Shown piece by piece: positions 1 through 9,806 of a stretch of DNA of 21,810 nt (the first letter of the stretch is position 1; every line of letters begins with the position of its first letter). The stretch is from Plantago elongata (taxonomy: Eukaryota; Streptophyta; Magnoliopsida; Lamiales; Plantaginaceae), in the NCBI GenBank assembly GCA_036897095.1, contig JAYMSP010002943.1, positions 1-21,810 on the forward strand, given 5' to 3'. The translations under genes and the position numbers were made by a program. Under the pieces are notes generated by a model. The model saw nothing but the letters and a program-made list of their open reading frames with translations. It was not told where the DNA came from and ran no database searches.

Positions 1-111
1 GACCAACATCAAGTATAGCTTAAGGTAATACTTTGAGCTAATCAATAATTGAATTGCTAATAATTGCAATGTTGAAAATCTTTCACTTAATATAATACTC
101 ATCTTGTGCAG

Positions 112-182
112 ATGCATCACTTGGACATGGAAGCTTGTTTAGGTTTGCAAAGATCTTGAGTAACCTTTTGGCTCTATTATGA
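112..182 (+). other. possible terminal exon fragment of an unidentified gene
   Basis: A pyrimidine-poor stretch ends in TTGTGCAG at 104-111, a plausible 3' splice site. Two bases plus 22 codons follow in an open frame (reading ASLGHGSLFRFAKILSNL and a few more residues) to a TGA at 180-182. The roughly 180 bases after it look like an ordinary plant 3' untranslated region. I do not recognise the protein, and the preceding exon would lie left of the window. With so short a frame this could be chance. Confidence 0.2.
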
Positions 183-1640
183 AATTAGTGTTAAGTTGGG
201 GAAATGTTTGGCAAGAAACACTATGTATCCGAACTTATGATACTGCTTTCTATTTTGCTATTAAGGATGTTTTTACTTTTTCATTTGATCTTGATATTAT
301 GATACATTTGGTTAAGCTCTTAAATGATTTGGTTGTATGTCTAATCACTTAATGGATGGAAATAGGGTAAACACAAACAAAACAAAAAATGTTCTTATAT
401 TATCAATAAATAAAATGATTATGGATAAAAGGTTATTATAAAAAAAATGGACGGCTTGGTCCTGATCGGGTCGGGTATGGTTATACCCAACCCACTTAAA
501 AGCCTAGATCTATATATATGGTTTGTCATTCAAAGTTATATATTAATTTTTTAAAATATTTTTATATATAATAATATAATATAATAAGATCAAGTGGGGA
601 AATCTCAATTTTAAACCAATTTTTGAATATTCAGTACAATTGTCAGAAATATCTGAAACCCCAGACTCATTAGCGGAGGGCGTGATATGAACCAAAAAAA
701 ATTTTATCCTTTCTTTTTCTTCTTCCTCATCCTCTTCTATTTTCTCAACCCAAATCTTATTTCCATCTTAACAACCTCTAAAGGAATCGTGTGATAAAAC
801 AATCTTTTCATCTGGTCAAGAGCTTCACAATGGTATATTGACTCCCGATTTTCTCTCAATTTCATTAATAACAGTAGTAAACTTGAATTGAGACATGTGT
901 ATTTCGTTTATATCTCTCTTTCCATGCATTTTCCCCCAAATCAAATTCAACGGATGAGATAATTCATATCAATTCAATTGGCTTGCTTTAAGCTTCCTGG
1001 ATATAGATATATTTCGTTTTGTATTCGGAGAAGGTGGAATCTAGATCTTAACCGGAAAAAAATCGGCTCGTGTTCTGGTCATGAACGGCAAGGATAAGTA
1101 TTTCAACAGTTCACTAAGTTTTCTCTTCTTCAGAAGAAATTTAAGAGAGTATAAGGTTTTCGCTTGGTTATAATTGTCGTAAATAGAATAAACTAATTCT
1201 TTAAGTATGGAAGTCATCATGAGTAATTAATTTGGTCAAATAAGTTTTCAATTTAGTTAAAACTTTTATAAATATAAAAAATAATAAAAGTATAGCATAT
1301 CATATGTTGTACTATTTATACACTAAACTCAGTACATAATTTGAATATATTACAAACAAAATTTTATTGATTTATAAAATAACCCATTAATTTTAAAATA
1401 ATATAATTTTATCCAAAAATATTTTAATGTATGCATTTTAACTCTCTAACATGTGTACTTCTTTTCCAATCTTCAAACATAATCAAAGAACACAAAAGTT
1501 GTTATGATTTTCAAACAATCATAATTACTATATAAGCATAATGTTATAAATAAATAAGTAAATAAATACAACTTTAATCAAATTGTAAATACCAAATTTA
1601 ATATTTTTAATTACTTTAAAAAAGAATAAAAAAACTCATG
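183..1640. other. AT-rich non-coding stretch with a CT-rich leader-like patch
   Basis: No gene is supported here. Two local structures stand out. An imperfect hairpin at 469-493 pairs GGGTCGGGTAT with ATACCCAACCC. A CT-rich patch at about 706-751 (runs of TTCTTCTTCC) resembles a plant 5' untranslated leader but is not followed by any convincing reading frame. The rest is low-complexity AT-rich DNA. Confidence 0.5.
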
Positions 1641-1647
1641 AAACAGA

Positions 1648-1742
1648 CAAACGGGTTGTTTGGCAACCTCAAACCCCCGCCTGCTAGGACATCTCGTCTA
1701 GCAACTTTGAAGGCTATTCTGGCAGCCTTGAAAGCTGCCAAG
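1648..1742. repeat. GC-richer patch of small degenerate palindromes
   Basis: Against very AT-rich surroundings this stretch contains three related small palindromes. They include a perfect 6-bp stem GGCAGC/GCTGCC with a 7-base loop at 1721-1739 and an imperfect one around GGTTG...CAACC at its left end. It may be the residue of an inverted-repeat element, but no element boundaries are visible. Confidence 0.35.
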
Positions 1743-1943
1743 TATATATATTGAGCTTTTTTTAAAAGTCTTTTTAATAATATATTAGTTTATTTAAAAT
1801 TTTAAATGATATAAAATAATTACTCTCTCCATTTCATTAGTAACTTTCTAAATTACATTTTCTAGCATTTTTGTAGAAACTTCCTAACCCGTAAATAAAA
1901 AGTTTTTATATACTAACTAATTTTTTACTATAATTTTTTCCTA

Positions 1944-2234
1944 TTTCATCAACATTTTATTCAGGGGCTGATTGACATGCGACTTAAATGTCCCGATTTG
2001 AATGCATGAATAGTGATCGGAATTGTGGTGGGATTGTTAAAATTGTGTTTGGTATAGAATTGTAATTGGATAGGGTATTATAGATTTGTTATATATGTAG
2101 AGAAAAATGTTGCTACTGTAGAGACATTTCGATCTTCGGCTTTTAAATGTCATAACAAATAAAATCCCCGAGTAGCATTCAAACGGACATTTGAATACTA
2201 CTCCAATCAGCCCCTGAATAAAATGTTGATGAAA
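1944..2234. mobile_element. MITE copy 1 (CAGGGGCTGATTG ends, hAT-like) inside a longer perfect palindrome
   Basis: The element proper runs about 1962-2216 (255 bp). It starts CAGGGGCTGATTG and ends with the inverse, CAATCAGCCCCTG. Internal sequence near both ends continues the inverted similarity imperfectly (AAATGTCC and TTTGAATGC motifs on both arms). It has no coding capacity. The CAGGG start is typical of hAT-superfamily non-autonomous elements, but the 8-bp direct target duplication expected for hAT is absent. Instead the inverted arms continue outwards perfectly to 1944 and 2234, giving 31-bp arms (1944-1974 and 2204-2234). A colinear, very similar copy lies at 5753-6005 in the same orientation. 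Confidence 0.8.
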
Positions 2235-3429
2235 ATAAATATCCCACACAAATTAATAAAATATTAATTTCTCTTAATTAGGGAGAAAGTAAATTGATAA
2301 CATTAACAATTAATCGTAAGTTACATAGATATCAACATACTTTTATATAGATAGGATAAATATAACTTAAGGAACCGTAAAAGAAGACCAAAAAGTTACA
2401 TCTTCACACCTGTAATGTGTGACGTCAATTCTAGTCCTATAATAATGGAATTTTACTTTTAAATTCAAATTTAATTACTTTGTTCAATCTATATTTAGCG
2501 GACACTGTTTAGATTTTGATGCAGATGATATTTGAGTGTGTTATCCGTAAACCATAAAGTTAGCGTTTAATTAATTTGTAATATACCGAATCAAAATTCA
2601 CTAAATATAATCATGAAAGTTCAAATCACAGATTGATTTGCTGAGATTTTCTTGGATAGCCTTCTATTAATGGTTGCAATTATATTGAGCGCCGACGGTA
2701 GAGTACAGTACGTAAAATATTTGTATTTTTGAAGTATAATACAATTCTCAAGCATACATGTATATTAACGTACCTATATAGGACATACTCACATACATGA
2801 TTCATCCTATATCATATAACTGGATTAAATGGGAGCACGTTAGCATAAAAAATTGCAAACCAGAAGGATCATTAAAGACTATAATTTAAGAGAAAAAAAC
2901 GGATACCTGATATATCATAAAATTGAAAAGTCGTCAATGGTAATATATTTCGTCCATGAATTATTCTTATGTGTTGGTGAAATTCAATTAGACTTAACTT
3001 TCCTAAATAATAGAAATTTTGAAAAACTAATGTGTTGATCACTTTGAGTAAACACAAAGTAAAGTTAATATAACAAATGGTGAATCAAAAATTATTTATT
3101 TTTTAAGGGTATTTATCAACACAATTTTTATTATATATGTCATATTATTTCACCATTTTAAACCATCACTTTTATAATATATTTAGATCATACTCCTCTC
3201 AATTTAGTTAACAAGTTTACCGGACAATCATCATATTATACAACTATATTAATATGAAAACAAATAAAATAATATAAATTATATTTCTCATCTTTAAAAA
3301 TAAATTATAATTAATTGAGATTTTTATAGTTTCGTAAGTTGAAACGAGAAGTTATATGTCGAAGATAAAACTAGATTTTGGTGACTTTTCCTAAATTTGG
3401 AAGATCGAAAGGAAAATTAAAATGATCTC
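2235..3429. other. AT-rich intergenic DNA, no gene seen
   Basis: Only short chance reading frames occur and none resembles a known family. A palindromic TGACGTCA, a TGA/bZIP-type binding site by sequence, occurs at 2420-2427, but no transcription unit is linked to it. Nothing else could be supported. Confidence 0.5.
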
Positions 3430-3523
3430 GGGACTGTTTGTTATACAATTCAAATTGACAAAATTCAATTTTAATCCATTTGAAATGAATTTAGACAATT
3501 TAAATCGTATAACAAACAACCTC
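3430..3523. mobile_element. short fold-back MITE (about 94 bp)
   Basis: Both ends carry a long imperfect inverted repeat. The left end reads GGACTGTTTGTTATACAATT and the reverse complement of the right end reads GGAGGTTGTTTGTTATACGA. Pairing continues through AAATTG and ATTCA motifs, so nearly the whole stretch can fold into one hairpin. It has no coding content. I could not establish a clear target-site duplication. It is a separate family from the GGGGCTGATTG elements. Confidence 0.65.
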
Positions 3524-4560
3524 CTCATCTTTTGTATTTTCATTATATGTAACTGGTGTAGTGTAGAGATTAATGTATAACAAAATGCTAGTGATATATG
3601 CGAATAATGTATTATCACTAAATGAGCTGATGCCAGCAAATGAAAGGAGCTAGACGTAACACAAGCAAATAAACGAGGCAAAAACAAAGTGCAAGGAGGA
3701 AAGAGCACGTTCTTGGGGTAGAAAAGATTAGAGCAGCAGGTCAGTCTGATCTGATGGCACTCTTCTGTGTCTGAAACGACTTGACAAAGCTCTAAACAAC
3801 AAGTATTGCAGAAGTACACAGATAACAACAACACTGTGCACTTCTCATTACTCGTTTAGAAATGTCATGTGCATTCATTTCCAATTTGCTTGGTCGCTCT
3901 ACCTTTTCAGGCTCTCTCAACTTTGTCCTGTTCAAGAGCTAGATCCTTTTGGGCACTACCAGTGTGTCTATGTGTGTCCAATTCTTAATTCTACCAATTC
4001 GATACCGAAGGTTTGGTTCCATATTATGAGATAAATTTGGGAATTTAAATAATATCATGGAACTATGGAAGCAATGTGATAAACGATCATTAACAATTTT
4101 TAATACTATGAAAGAACTATTTTTCCTACTTATTTTCATTTATCAATCTCATACATGTATATATAATTAAATATACTAAAGAATTCTAATTCAATAATAA
4201 TTTCAATTATTAATCCTAATTTAATTTATACTTCTGACCGATCCAGAGCAAAGACAAAACATGAAGGAGACTAGGAGTGTACACCAAATATTACCATTAG
4301 GCAACACCGCAACAGCGTAGCGTCAAAGGCAAACCAAGGTTGTAGTAGTGGTGGTACAGACTAGTTACTAGGCTTAGGCATAAAACGCAGCCAATTTTGG
4401 TATGTCAGCTGCTTATTGGATATTTGGATCTTTGACGTATCAAAATTCACAACTCACAACCTGACCTTACAATGGGACCTTGACGTATCTCAATGCAATA
4501 TATTTTCTAAAGCCGGATGGAGTAAATTTTACGAATAATTCATTATTACATTAAAGTTGA
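3524..4560. other. intergenic DNA, no gene recognised
   Basis: The stretch at about 3620-3850 is noticeably less AT-rich than its surroundings and carries an open frame on the minus strand. The predicted protein is composition-driven and matches nothing I know. A short direct repeat TTGACGTATC occurs at 4432 and 4481. No RNA gene could be recognised on either strand. Confidence 0.45.
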
Positions 4561-4564
4561 ATTA

Positions 4565-4865
4565 TCTCTAACTGAAATTTAAACGGTATTAACTAAATTA
4601 AACTGAACTAAATTAAGGTATAAATTATAAATAAGTCGAACAGAACTAGAATGAACTGAACTGAGTTGATTTTCAGTTTAATAGAACACAGCTTAAGGTT
4701 GTGATATCTTCAACTGAGATTTACCGAACTGGTATGAACTGAGCTGAATTAAATGTATAAATTATAACTAAATCAGCTAAATTGAATTGAATTAAGCTGA
4801 ACTTGACTAAACTGAACTGAACTGTATTGAATTGAACTAAATTAATTTTCAGTCGAATATGACAC
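4565..4865. repeat. degenerate ACTGA/AATTGA pentanucleotide tandem repeat
   Basis: The stretch is built from drifting copies of GAACTGAACT and GAATTGAATT. A higher-order repeat is visible: GTATAAATTATAA occurs at about 4618 and 4754, and TT(G/A)ATTTTCAGT followed by AATA(G/T)(A/G)ACAC occurs at about 4666 and 4841. A roughly 130-175 base block therefore seems to have been duplicated after the pentamer array formed. Confidence 0.7.
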
Positions 4866-5210
4866 CGTCCGACTGTTAAAAAATACAACCCAAATGAAAT
4901 TGGAACCGTCATCTAGGGTTCATGAATTAATTCCATTCATAAATTCTTCAACATCGTATTTCGTATATCCGTGAAATTCGATGGAATTGGTTCGGCTAAT
5001 TAACTGCAGAGTGCAGACATAGGGAATCGTTAAAGGAAGTTTTTCTGGCAAATCCTAATCATATTTCAGAACGGCTAATCAGGGCCTATGAGCTAAGCTA
5101 GCGATGGCGATTGGTAGAATTAAATCAATTAATTAAGCTGATGATGGCGATTGGAACATCAATTACGCTACCTTTGATACCCTAAAGTATATACCAGATC
5201 TTGCCCACCC
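4866..5210. other. intergenic DNA with a 12-bp direct repeat
   Basis: No gene is supported. GATGGCGATTGG occurs at 5103 and again 40 bases later at 5143, each preceded by AGCT(A/G)-type sequence. This suggests a small local tandem duplication with divergence. Confidence 0.4.
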
Positions 5211-5358
5211 GGACCGATTGGTATAGCATTTAAATGAAGATTTTTATGAAATTGTATTTGAAATGGAATTAAAATGGAAGTATTTGAAGTGTATTTTAGG
5301 TCAAATCACTGTTCATCGAGCCAAATGAAGACATTTAAATGTTATCCTAATCAGACCC
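5211..5358. mobile_element. MITE related to the GGGGCTGATTG family
   Basis: The left end reads GGACCGATTGGTATAGCATT, followed by TAAATGAAG. The reverse complement of the right end reads GGGTCTGATTAGGATAACAT, followed by TTAAATGTC. The two ends pair over about 30 bp. The GATTGG core and the internal TTTAAATG resemble the ends of the 1962-2216 and 5753-6005 elements, so this is probably a diverged, shorter member of the same broad group. No clear target duplication was found. Confidence 0.55.
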
Positions 5359-5752
5359 TAAATCACTCCTCCACATAATTATTTGATTAAGTTCTTCAAT
5401 TATTCATCCCCGACCATGACAAGTAACACTCCAACCAAACGGGTCCAACGATATTTGTACTTAGGCTCAAAGCTAAATGTAATTAGACAAGTTACAATTT
5501 TAAATCTAATTCGTACAAAATGTTTAGTTGAATGTAGTATGAGATCATACAAATATATGAAAGCTACTAATTAAAAAACCCATTAAGAATTGATTTAAAT
5601 TGAAAAATACCCATTCAAAAAGCTTATTTTGTATATTAATATATTATGAGTTTATTTCTTTTTAAAAATTAATTAAAATTTATTTCATCAAATAACTACA
5701 ATTTCATTGTTGAATATACATATTTACACCTTAAAGTATAATAAACAACTGC
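5359..5752. other. AT-rich intergenic DNA, no gene seen
   Basis: One chance reading frame of about 60 codons lies at 5383-5574. Its composition is unremarkable and it resembles no known family. Nothing else is supported. Confidence 0.45.
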
Positions 5753-6005
5753 GGGGCTGATTGGCATGCGACTTAAATGTCCCGATTTAAATGTCTGAAT
5801 AGTGATCGAAATTGTAGTGGGATTGTTAAGATTGTGTTTGGTATAGAATTGTATTTGGATAGGGTATTATAGGTTTGTTATATAGGTAGAGAAAAATGTT
5901 ACTACTGTAGAGGCATTTCGATCTTCAGCATTTAAATGTCATAACAAACACAAAATCCCCAAGTAACATCCAAACGGACATTTGGATGCTACTCCAATCA
6001 GCCCC
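5753..6005. mobile_element. MITE copy 2 (GGGGCTGATTGG ends)
   Basis: This 253-bp element is colinear with copy 1 at 1962-2216 along its whole length, differing by scattered substitutions and small indels. Its ends are GGGGCTGATTGG and CCAATCAGCCCC. A CAACT direct repeat lies just outside both ends (5746-5750 and 6008-6012), two bases away from the GGGG/CCCC boundaries, and may be a short target duplication. Unlike copy 1, its flanks are not inverted repeats of each other. It has no coding capacity. Confidence 0.8.
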
Positions 6006-6014
6006 TGCAACTTT

Positions 6015-6985
6015 TCTCCTTCATATTGTCACACGTCAACTTATCATATATCATTTTTTTTATTTTTAAATATTAGTTTTGCCCCATGTAAAATGTTTAT
6101 AACTTGAAAAATAAAAATGAAAAAAAATAAATAAAAATCATTAATAATTTTATATTTTCGAGATCTATAAATAGAGATCACTCTCAACTATATTTAAATT
6201 ATTATTTTGATATGTATAAAAATCACTAATAACTTTATTTAAATCTTAATAAATTGTGAAACAATTCTAAACACTCTTATAAATATTTTGAATATGTAAG
6301 AATAATCATTTATATAAAAAATACCCGAAATTCGAATTCGATGTTCGTTCTTCATGTCCGATGCACGGTACCCGTGTTTGATGTCTGATATCCGTATATA
6401 AGCAATGTCCGGTAATCGTAACCATTACTCGGTATATGTGTCAGATATCAAGTCTGATATTCGAATTCACTCGATACTCGTGTTCGATGTTCGGTATCCG
6501 TATACAATGCCAGTGATCACCCGTGTTTGATGTTTGGTATCCATAAGCAATGTCTGGTAAGTAATGCCCGATAACCGTACCCATCACCCATATCCAATAC
6601 ACAATATCCATATTTGATGTCCCGTATCCGTAAGTAATGCCCGATAACCGTACCCATTATCCGGTATTTTATGTCTGATGCTCAGCCCTGTTATTCTATC
6701 CTATTATCATATCATGTTGTTAGTTTAATAATTGACCCAATATAATAAAATTGCACATTTAAAACTCGTCTTATAATTTATTAAGGTCCAAATAAAGTCC
6801 TTAGTGATTTTTATAGATCTCAAAAAGATAATTCAAACATAGTCAAAAATGGTCTCTATTTATATGTCTCGAAAAAATATAATCGTTGATAATTTTTATT
6901 TATTTTTATTTTAAGTTATGGACGTTTTAAATTGGACAAAATAAATTTAAAGAGAAAGATGAAAAATTATACAAATGAACTAGTG
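6015..6985. mobile_element. fold-back or MULE-like element with about 250-bp inverted arms
   Basis: The sequence from about 6015 to 6275 is the diverged inverse of about 6757 to 6985. Matching landmarks, in order, include AAAATGTTTATAACTT (left) against AAAACGTCCATAACTT (right arm read backwards), then AAATAAATAAAAAT, then TCGAGA...TATAAATAGAGA, then TATAAAAATCACTAA, then CTTAATAAATT. The arms differ mainly by substitutions, many of them C/T transitions. Between the arms is a minisatellite and no coding sequence. Long arms plus internal tandem repeats are typical of Foldback elements or deleted Mutator-like elements. Exact termini and a target duplication could not be fixed by eye. Confidence 0.7.
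6330..6680. repeat. degenerate minisatellite inside the fold-back element
   Basis: About four diverged units of roughly 70-85 bp are built around GTGTTTGATGT, (C/T)GGTATCCGTA, AAG(C/T)AATG(T/C)C and GATAACCGTACCCAT. Clear landmarks are the two ACCCGTGTTTGATGT copies at about 6369 and 6518, and the two TAATGCCCGATAACCGTACC copies at about 6561 and 6632. Confidence 0.7.
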
Positions 6986-8280
6986 GGATGAAGAAAAGAA
7001 ATATGTGGGTCCATTCAATTATTCTTACATGGTAATTACATAAATATATGTATTATTTAAAAAAAAATTATGAAGTTTTTAAAGGTTTTGTGGTAAAAAT
7101 ATTAAATGGCCATATCTTTAATTTGGAAATTGACTATTACATATATTGTCATATATTGATATGTTGAATGTGTCGGCAGATTGGGAGTAGTTTTATATAG
7201 ATTAAAAGTGATACCCTACTACTTAAATAACCGGTCTTTCATTCGAGTTTGAAAGAAACTTCCCTATTTTCTTCCGTATGAATATGATAAATTACTAAAG
7301 AGTAACTAGACTAAGAAGATTATATATACTCAGTCCATATTCCATATAATCTATTCCATATAATCTATTTAGACAATGCGTATTCGAAGTCAAGACTTGC
7401 ACTCATCTTCAACTATAATGTTGTGGAGTGTTATACAACAATTCATAATCTTGTTGAGAATGTTTTTGTTGTGCGCAAGTACTGAATTTCGTATAATTTT
7501 TGTTGAAAATTAAAGGCATTGACACGTGGCAGCAGCCAACCACTGCGTGGGACGCACGCCGCGGCGTTCCATGCCGCGCCTAACCTTTTGAATCTTATTA
7601 GTGAGTAATAGATTAAACAGTAAGTCCCTTATCTCTACTATTTTAAAAGGAAGAGATAATTAAAATTAATATAATTTAAAAAAACTTCTTATACATTAAA
7701 AACTTCATGCAAATTAGTTATAAATTTATTACAATTTAGTGATATTATTATTTTTAGTAAGATTTGAAAATAAATATATGATCATAGATTTCTTATATAT
7801 AGGAACTAATTCAAAACATAACATATTTACTAAAACGATCACACTAGCTGGAGGAATATCATTCATTCACACTATCAAACATCATGAGTATCTTTATAAT
7901 TCAAGTTAAAAAATTTGACTAACCAAGCATCATGATCATCTTTATAATTCATGTAAAATTTTAAGAGTCCAGCAAATTACCAGACAACATACATTAAAAA
8001 AATTAATAACAAAGATAGAGATATCTATCTATGTGAAACATATCCTAATATGCTTATAACTAACACATAGCAAGCATCAAGAAAAATTACAAGCATCATA
8101 AATGGCACAAACATCATAATTTGGAAATACAAACATCATAATTTAAAAATACATGTAAGCATCATAAATAACGCAAGCAACATAACCCGAATATTCATAA
8201 CTAACCAAATTCAAATACCTTCAATAACACCTTACCCGTCATTAATCAATATCAGAATGAAAAAATATGATAAATTGTTA
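6986..8280. other. AT-rich intergenic DNA with small repeats and one GC-rich spot
   Basis: No gene is supported. Features seen: a perfect 14-bp tandem pair ATTCCATATAATCT at 7339-7366; a GC-rich patch at 7519-7586 described separately; two copies of a roughly 38-bp unit containing ATCTTTATAATTCA at about 7878 and 7926; and a run of loosely spaced (A/G)CATCATAA motifs at 8088-8182. Confidence 0.5.
7519..7586. promoter_or_regulatory. GC-rich patch with a G-box and two small hairpins
   Basis: A perfect G-box CACGTG (7523-7528, in the context ACACGTGGC) is followed by two short stems: GCGTG/CACGC at 7545-7559 and GCGGC/GCCGC at 7561-7577. G-boxes bind plant bZIP and bHLH factors, but no transcription unit adjoins this one. 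It may equally be the residue of a transposon. The regulatory role is only suggested by the motif. Confidence 0.25.
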
Positions 8281-8282
8281 AA

Positions 8283-8360
8283 ATGATGCTTGATGAAATT
8301 AGAGATGGCTGAGATAATGCTTGATCAAATTGGAGATGAATGAGATGATCAATGCCTGAT
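8283..8360. repeat. 31-bp tandem repeat, about 2.5 copies
   Basis: Two 31-bp units lie at 8283-8313 and 8314-8344. Each starts AT(G/A)ATGCTTGAT and ends GAG, and they differ at a few positions. A third, more diverged partial unit follows. Confidence 0.6.
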
Positions 8361-8987
8361 TAAATATAATTTAATTAGTAGTAAATAAATCTTAATTAAT
8401 AATATGCATGGTATATATAGTATCTAGTTAGAAGATGCAATTGGAACTAGTAATATAAATACTAATCTGTAAGACTTTTTTCATATATTATTATAGTGCA
8501 AGAAAGATTTGAGGAATATACTAATTTATAATTCTCCCTAAAAGGAAACTACTCAAAAGTAGTTGTTACACCAATTAATTCAATTTTGTCCAATTATATT
8601 AATTTTGACTCTAGATTTCACATCTAAAAATAAAATTACAAAGAAAAAGAAAAAAAAAGAAGAAGGTAGTTACACATATCTCCCACTATTTCAACAAATT
8701 TTATTAAAAACTTATATAACATATACATTATAATTGAATTTATAATTAACTAAGTAAAAATATATTTAATGTCAATATGAAATATGCATTTATTTGGTAC
8801 GTGAACCTTCACGTGTATAATTTTATTAGTATATGAAATATAAATATACTAAATTAAACACCTTTTCGATAAATATGTATATAAATGTGTTACTAGTGTA
8901 TTATTATTATTATTGTAGTTGAATTAATTTACTATGATTGTATAGTATAATACATAATTCAACTCAGAACCCATCTTTTATAGTAGT
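8361..8987. other. AT-rich intergenic DNA, nothing recognised
   Basis: This is low-complexity AT-rich sequence without a credible reading frame, RNA gene or element boundary on either strand. Confidence 0.45.
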
Positions 8988-9109
8988 AAAGTCTATACAA
9001 TATGTGTTTGATTGTTTGATACAAAGTTATATTAGGACACTTTTTCGCATGTAGTCATCTTTTCCGCGAGTCCATCTTTTATAGTAGTAAAGGCTGTACA
9101 CATGGAATT

Positions 9110-9806
9110 GGGAGTCTTTGGTATCTCATCTCCGTCCTCATCATCATCTCAGCAGTCTAGACATTAGCTTTATACTCAGGCTCAGATCCCTGAATTGGTC
9201 GAGTCTCAGGTTCAAGATGCACTTGAAGCTAGGCTTGAAGTTAGGGATCTTAAAATGTAGGAGGACGTTAGAGAGCAGGTTCGACAGCAGGTGGATATGT
9301 TCTTGTCCAAGTTTAGTGAGCAAGGGCCCTTGTATGGTAGTAGCCAGTATATGTTCTTGTTTGGCTCTATGAATGTTCGGATATATACTCTCTATTTCAT
9401 ATGTTCAGATACTTTCATCATCGTTTGGATATTTGATTGAACAGGTCAAATACGAAAATAGGTATTAATGAATAAAAAAATTCAAAAACTCTAGAATGTA
9501 GCGACGGTTCAATTTATCCGTCGCTAATTCATTCGGCAAAAGTCCCGACGGATAAATTTATCCATCGGTAAATTGTCCGACAGATAAATTTATTCGTCGG
9601 GCAACTCGATTATAAAAGGAGAAAAAAAGAAAAATGCAAGTCAATTCGTTGGAATATTCATCGCTACTACCGGCAAATAAATTATTTGTCGCCCTTGGTC
9701 TGGATGGGAAGACGAACTTTTTATTCGTCGGGAACGATTCTCCCGACGAATAAAAGGTGTGGGGCGACGGATTTATTCATCGGGAAACGAAGAAATTTTT
9801 TTAGTG
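9110..9806 (+). mobile_element. CACTA (En/Spm-type) transposon end, 3' fragment
   Basis: The right terminus is the inverse of CACTA: it reads TTTTTTTAGTG, ending at 9806, directly abutting LINE sequence. The 300 bases before it (9498-9800) carry many direct and inverted copies of a GACGGATAAAT / CCGACGAATAAA motif, the subterminal repeat pattern of CACTA elements. Upstream, 9110-9375 holds a broken coding relic. Read with two in-frame stops it gives Ser-rich sequence and then ESQVQDALEARLEVRDLK and REQVRQQVDMFLSKF, like the charged C-terminal region of plant CACTA-encoded proteins; that match is a weak inference. No matching left CACTA terminus was found, so the element is incomplete. Confidence 0.65.

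Noticed and set aside
706-1100. CT-rich leader followed by ATG codons, as if a gene began here
   Set aside because: No frame beyond a few codons follows, no splice arrangement gives a recognisable protein, and the region beyond is AT-rich intergenic DNA.
2037-2249. 70-codon minus-strand open frame
   Set aside because: It lies within MITE copy 1 and is not preserved as a protein in copy 2.
3391-3834. 147-codon open frame on the minus strand
   Set aside because: It spans the 3430-3523 fold-back element, its protein is Leu/Cys/Ser-rich without domain signals, and there is no promoter or splice context. It looks like chance.
4721-4912. 63-codon minus-strand open frame with repeating FNxVQF residues
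   Set aside because: It is an artefact of the pentamer tandem repeat, not a gene.
6330-6680. CRISPR-like array
   Set aside because: Units are degenerate and unevenly sized without unique spacers, and the context is a plant transposable element. It is a minisatellite.
7160-7300. possible SINE (tRNA-like internal promoter around CATTCGAGTTTGAAAG)
   Set aside because: The motif only loosely resembles a pol III B box; no A box, tail or flanking duplication could be found.
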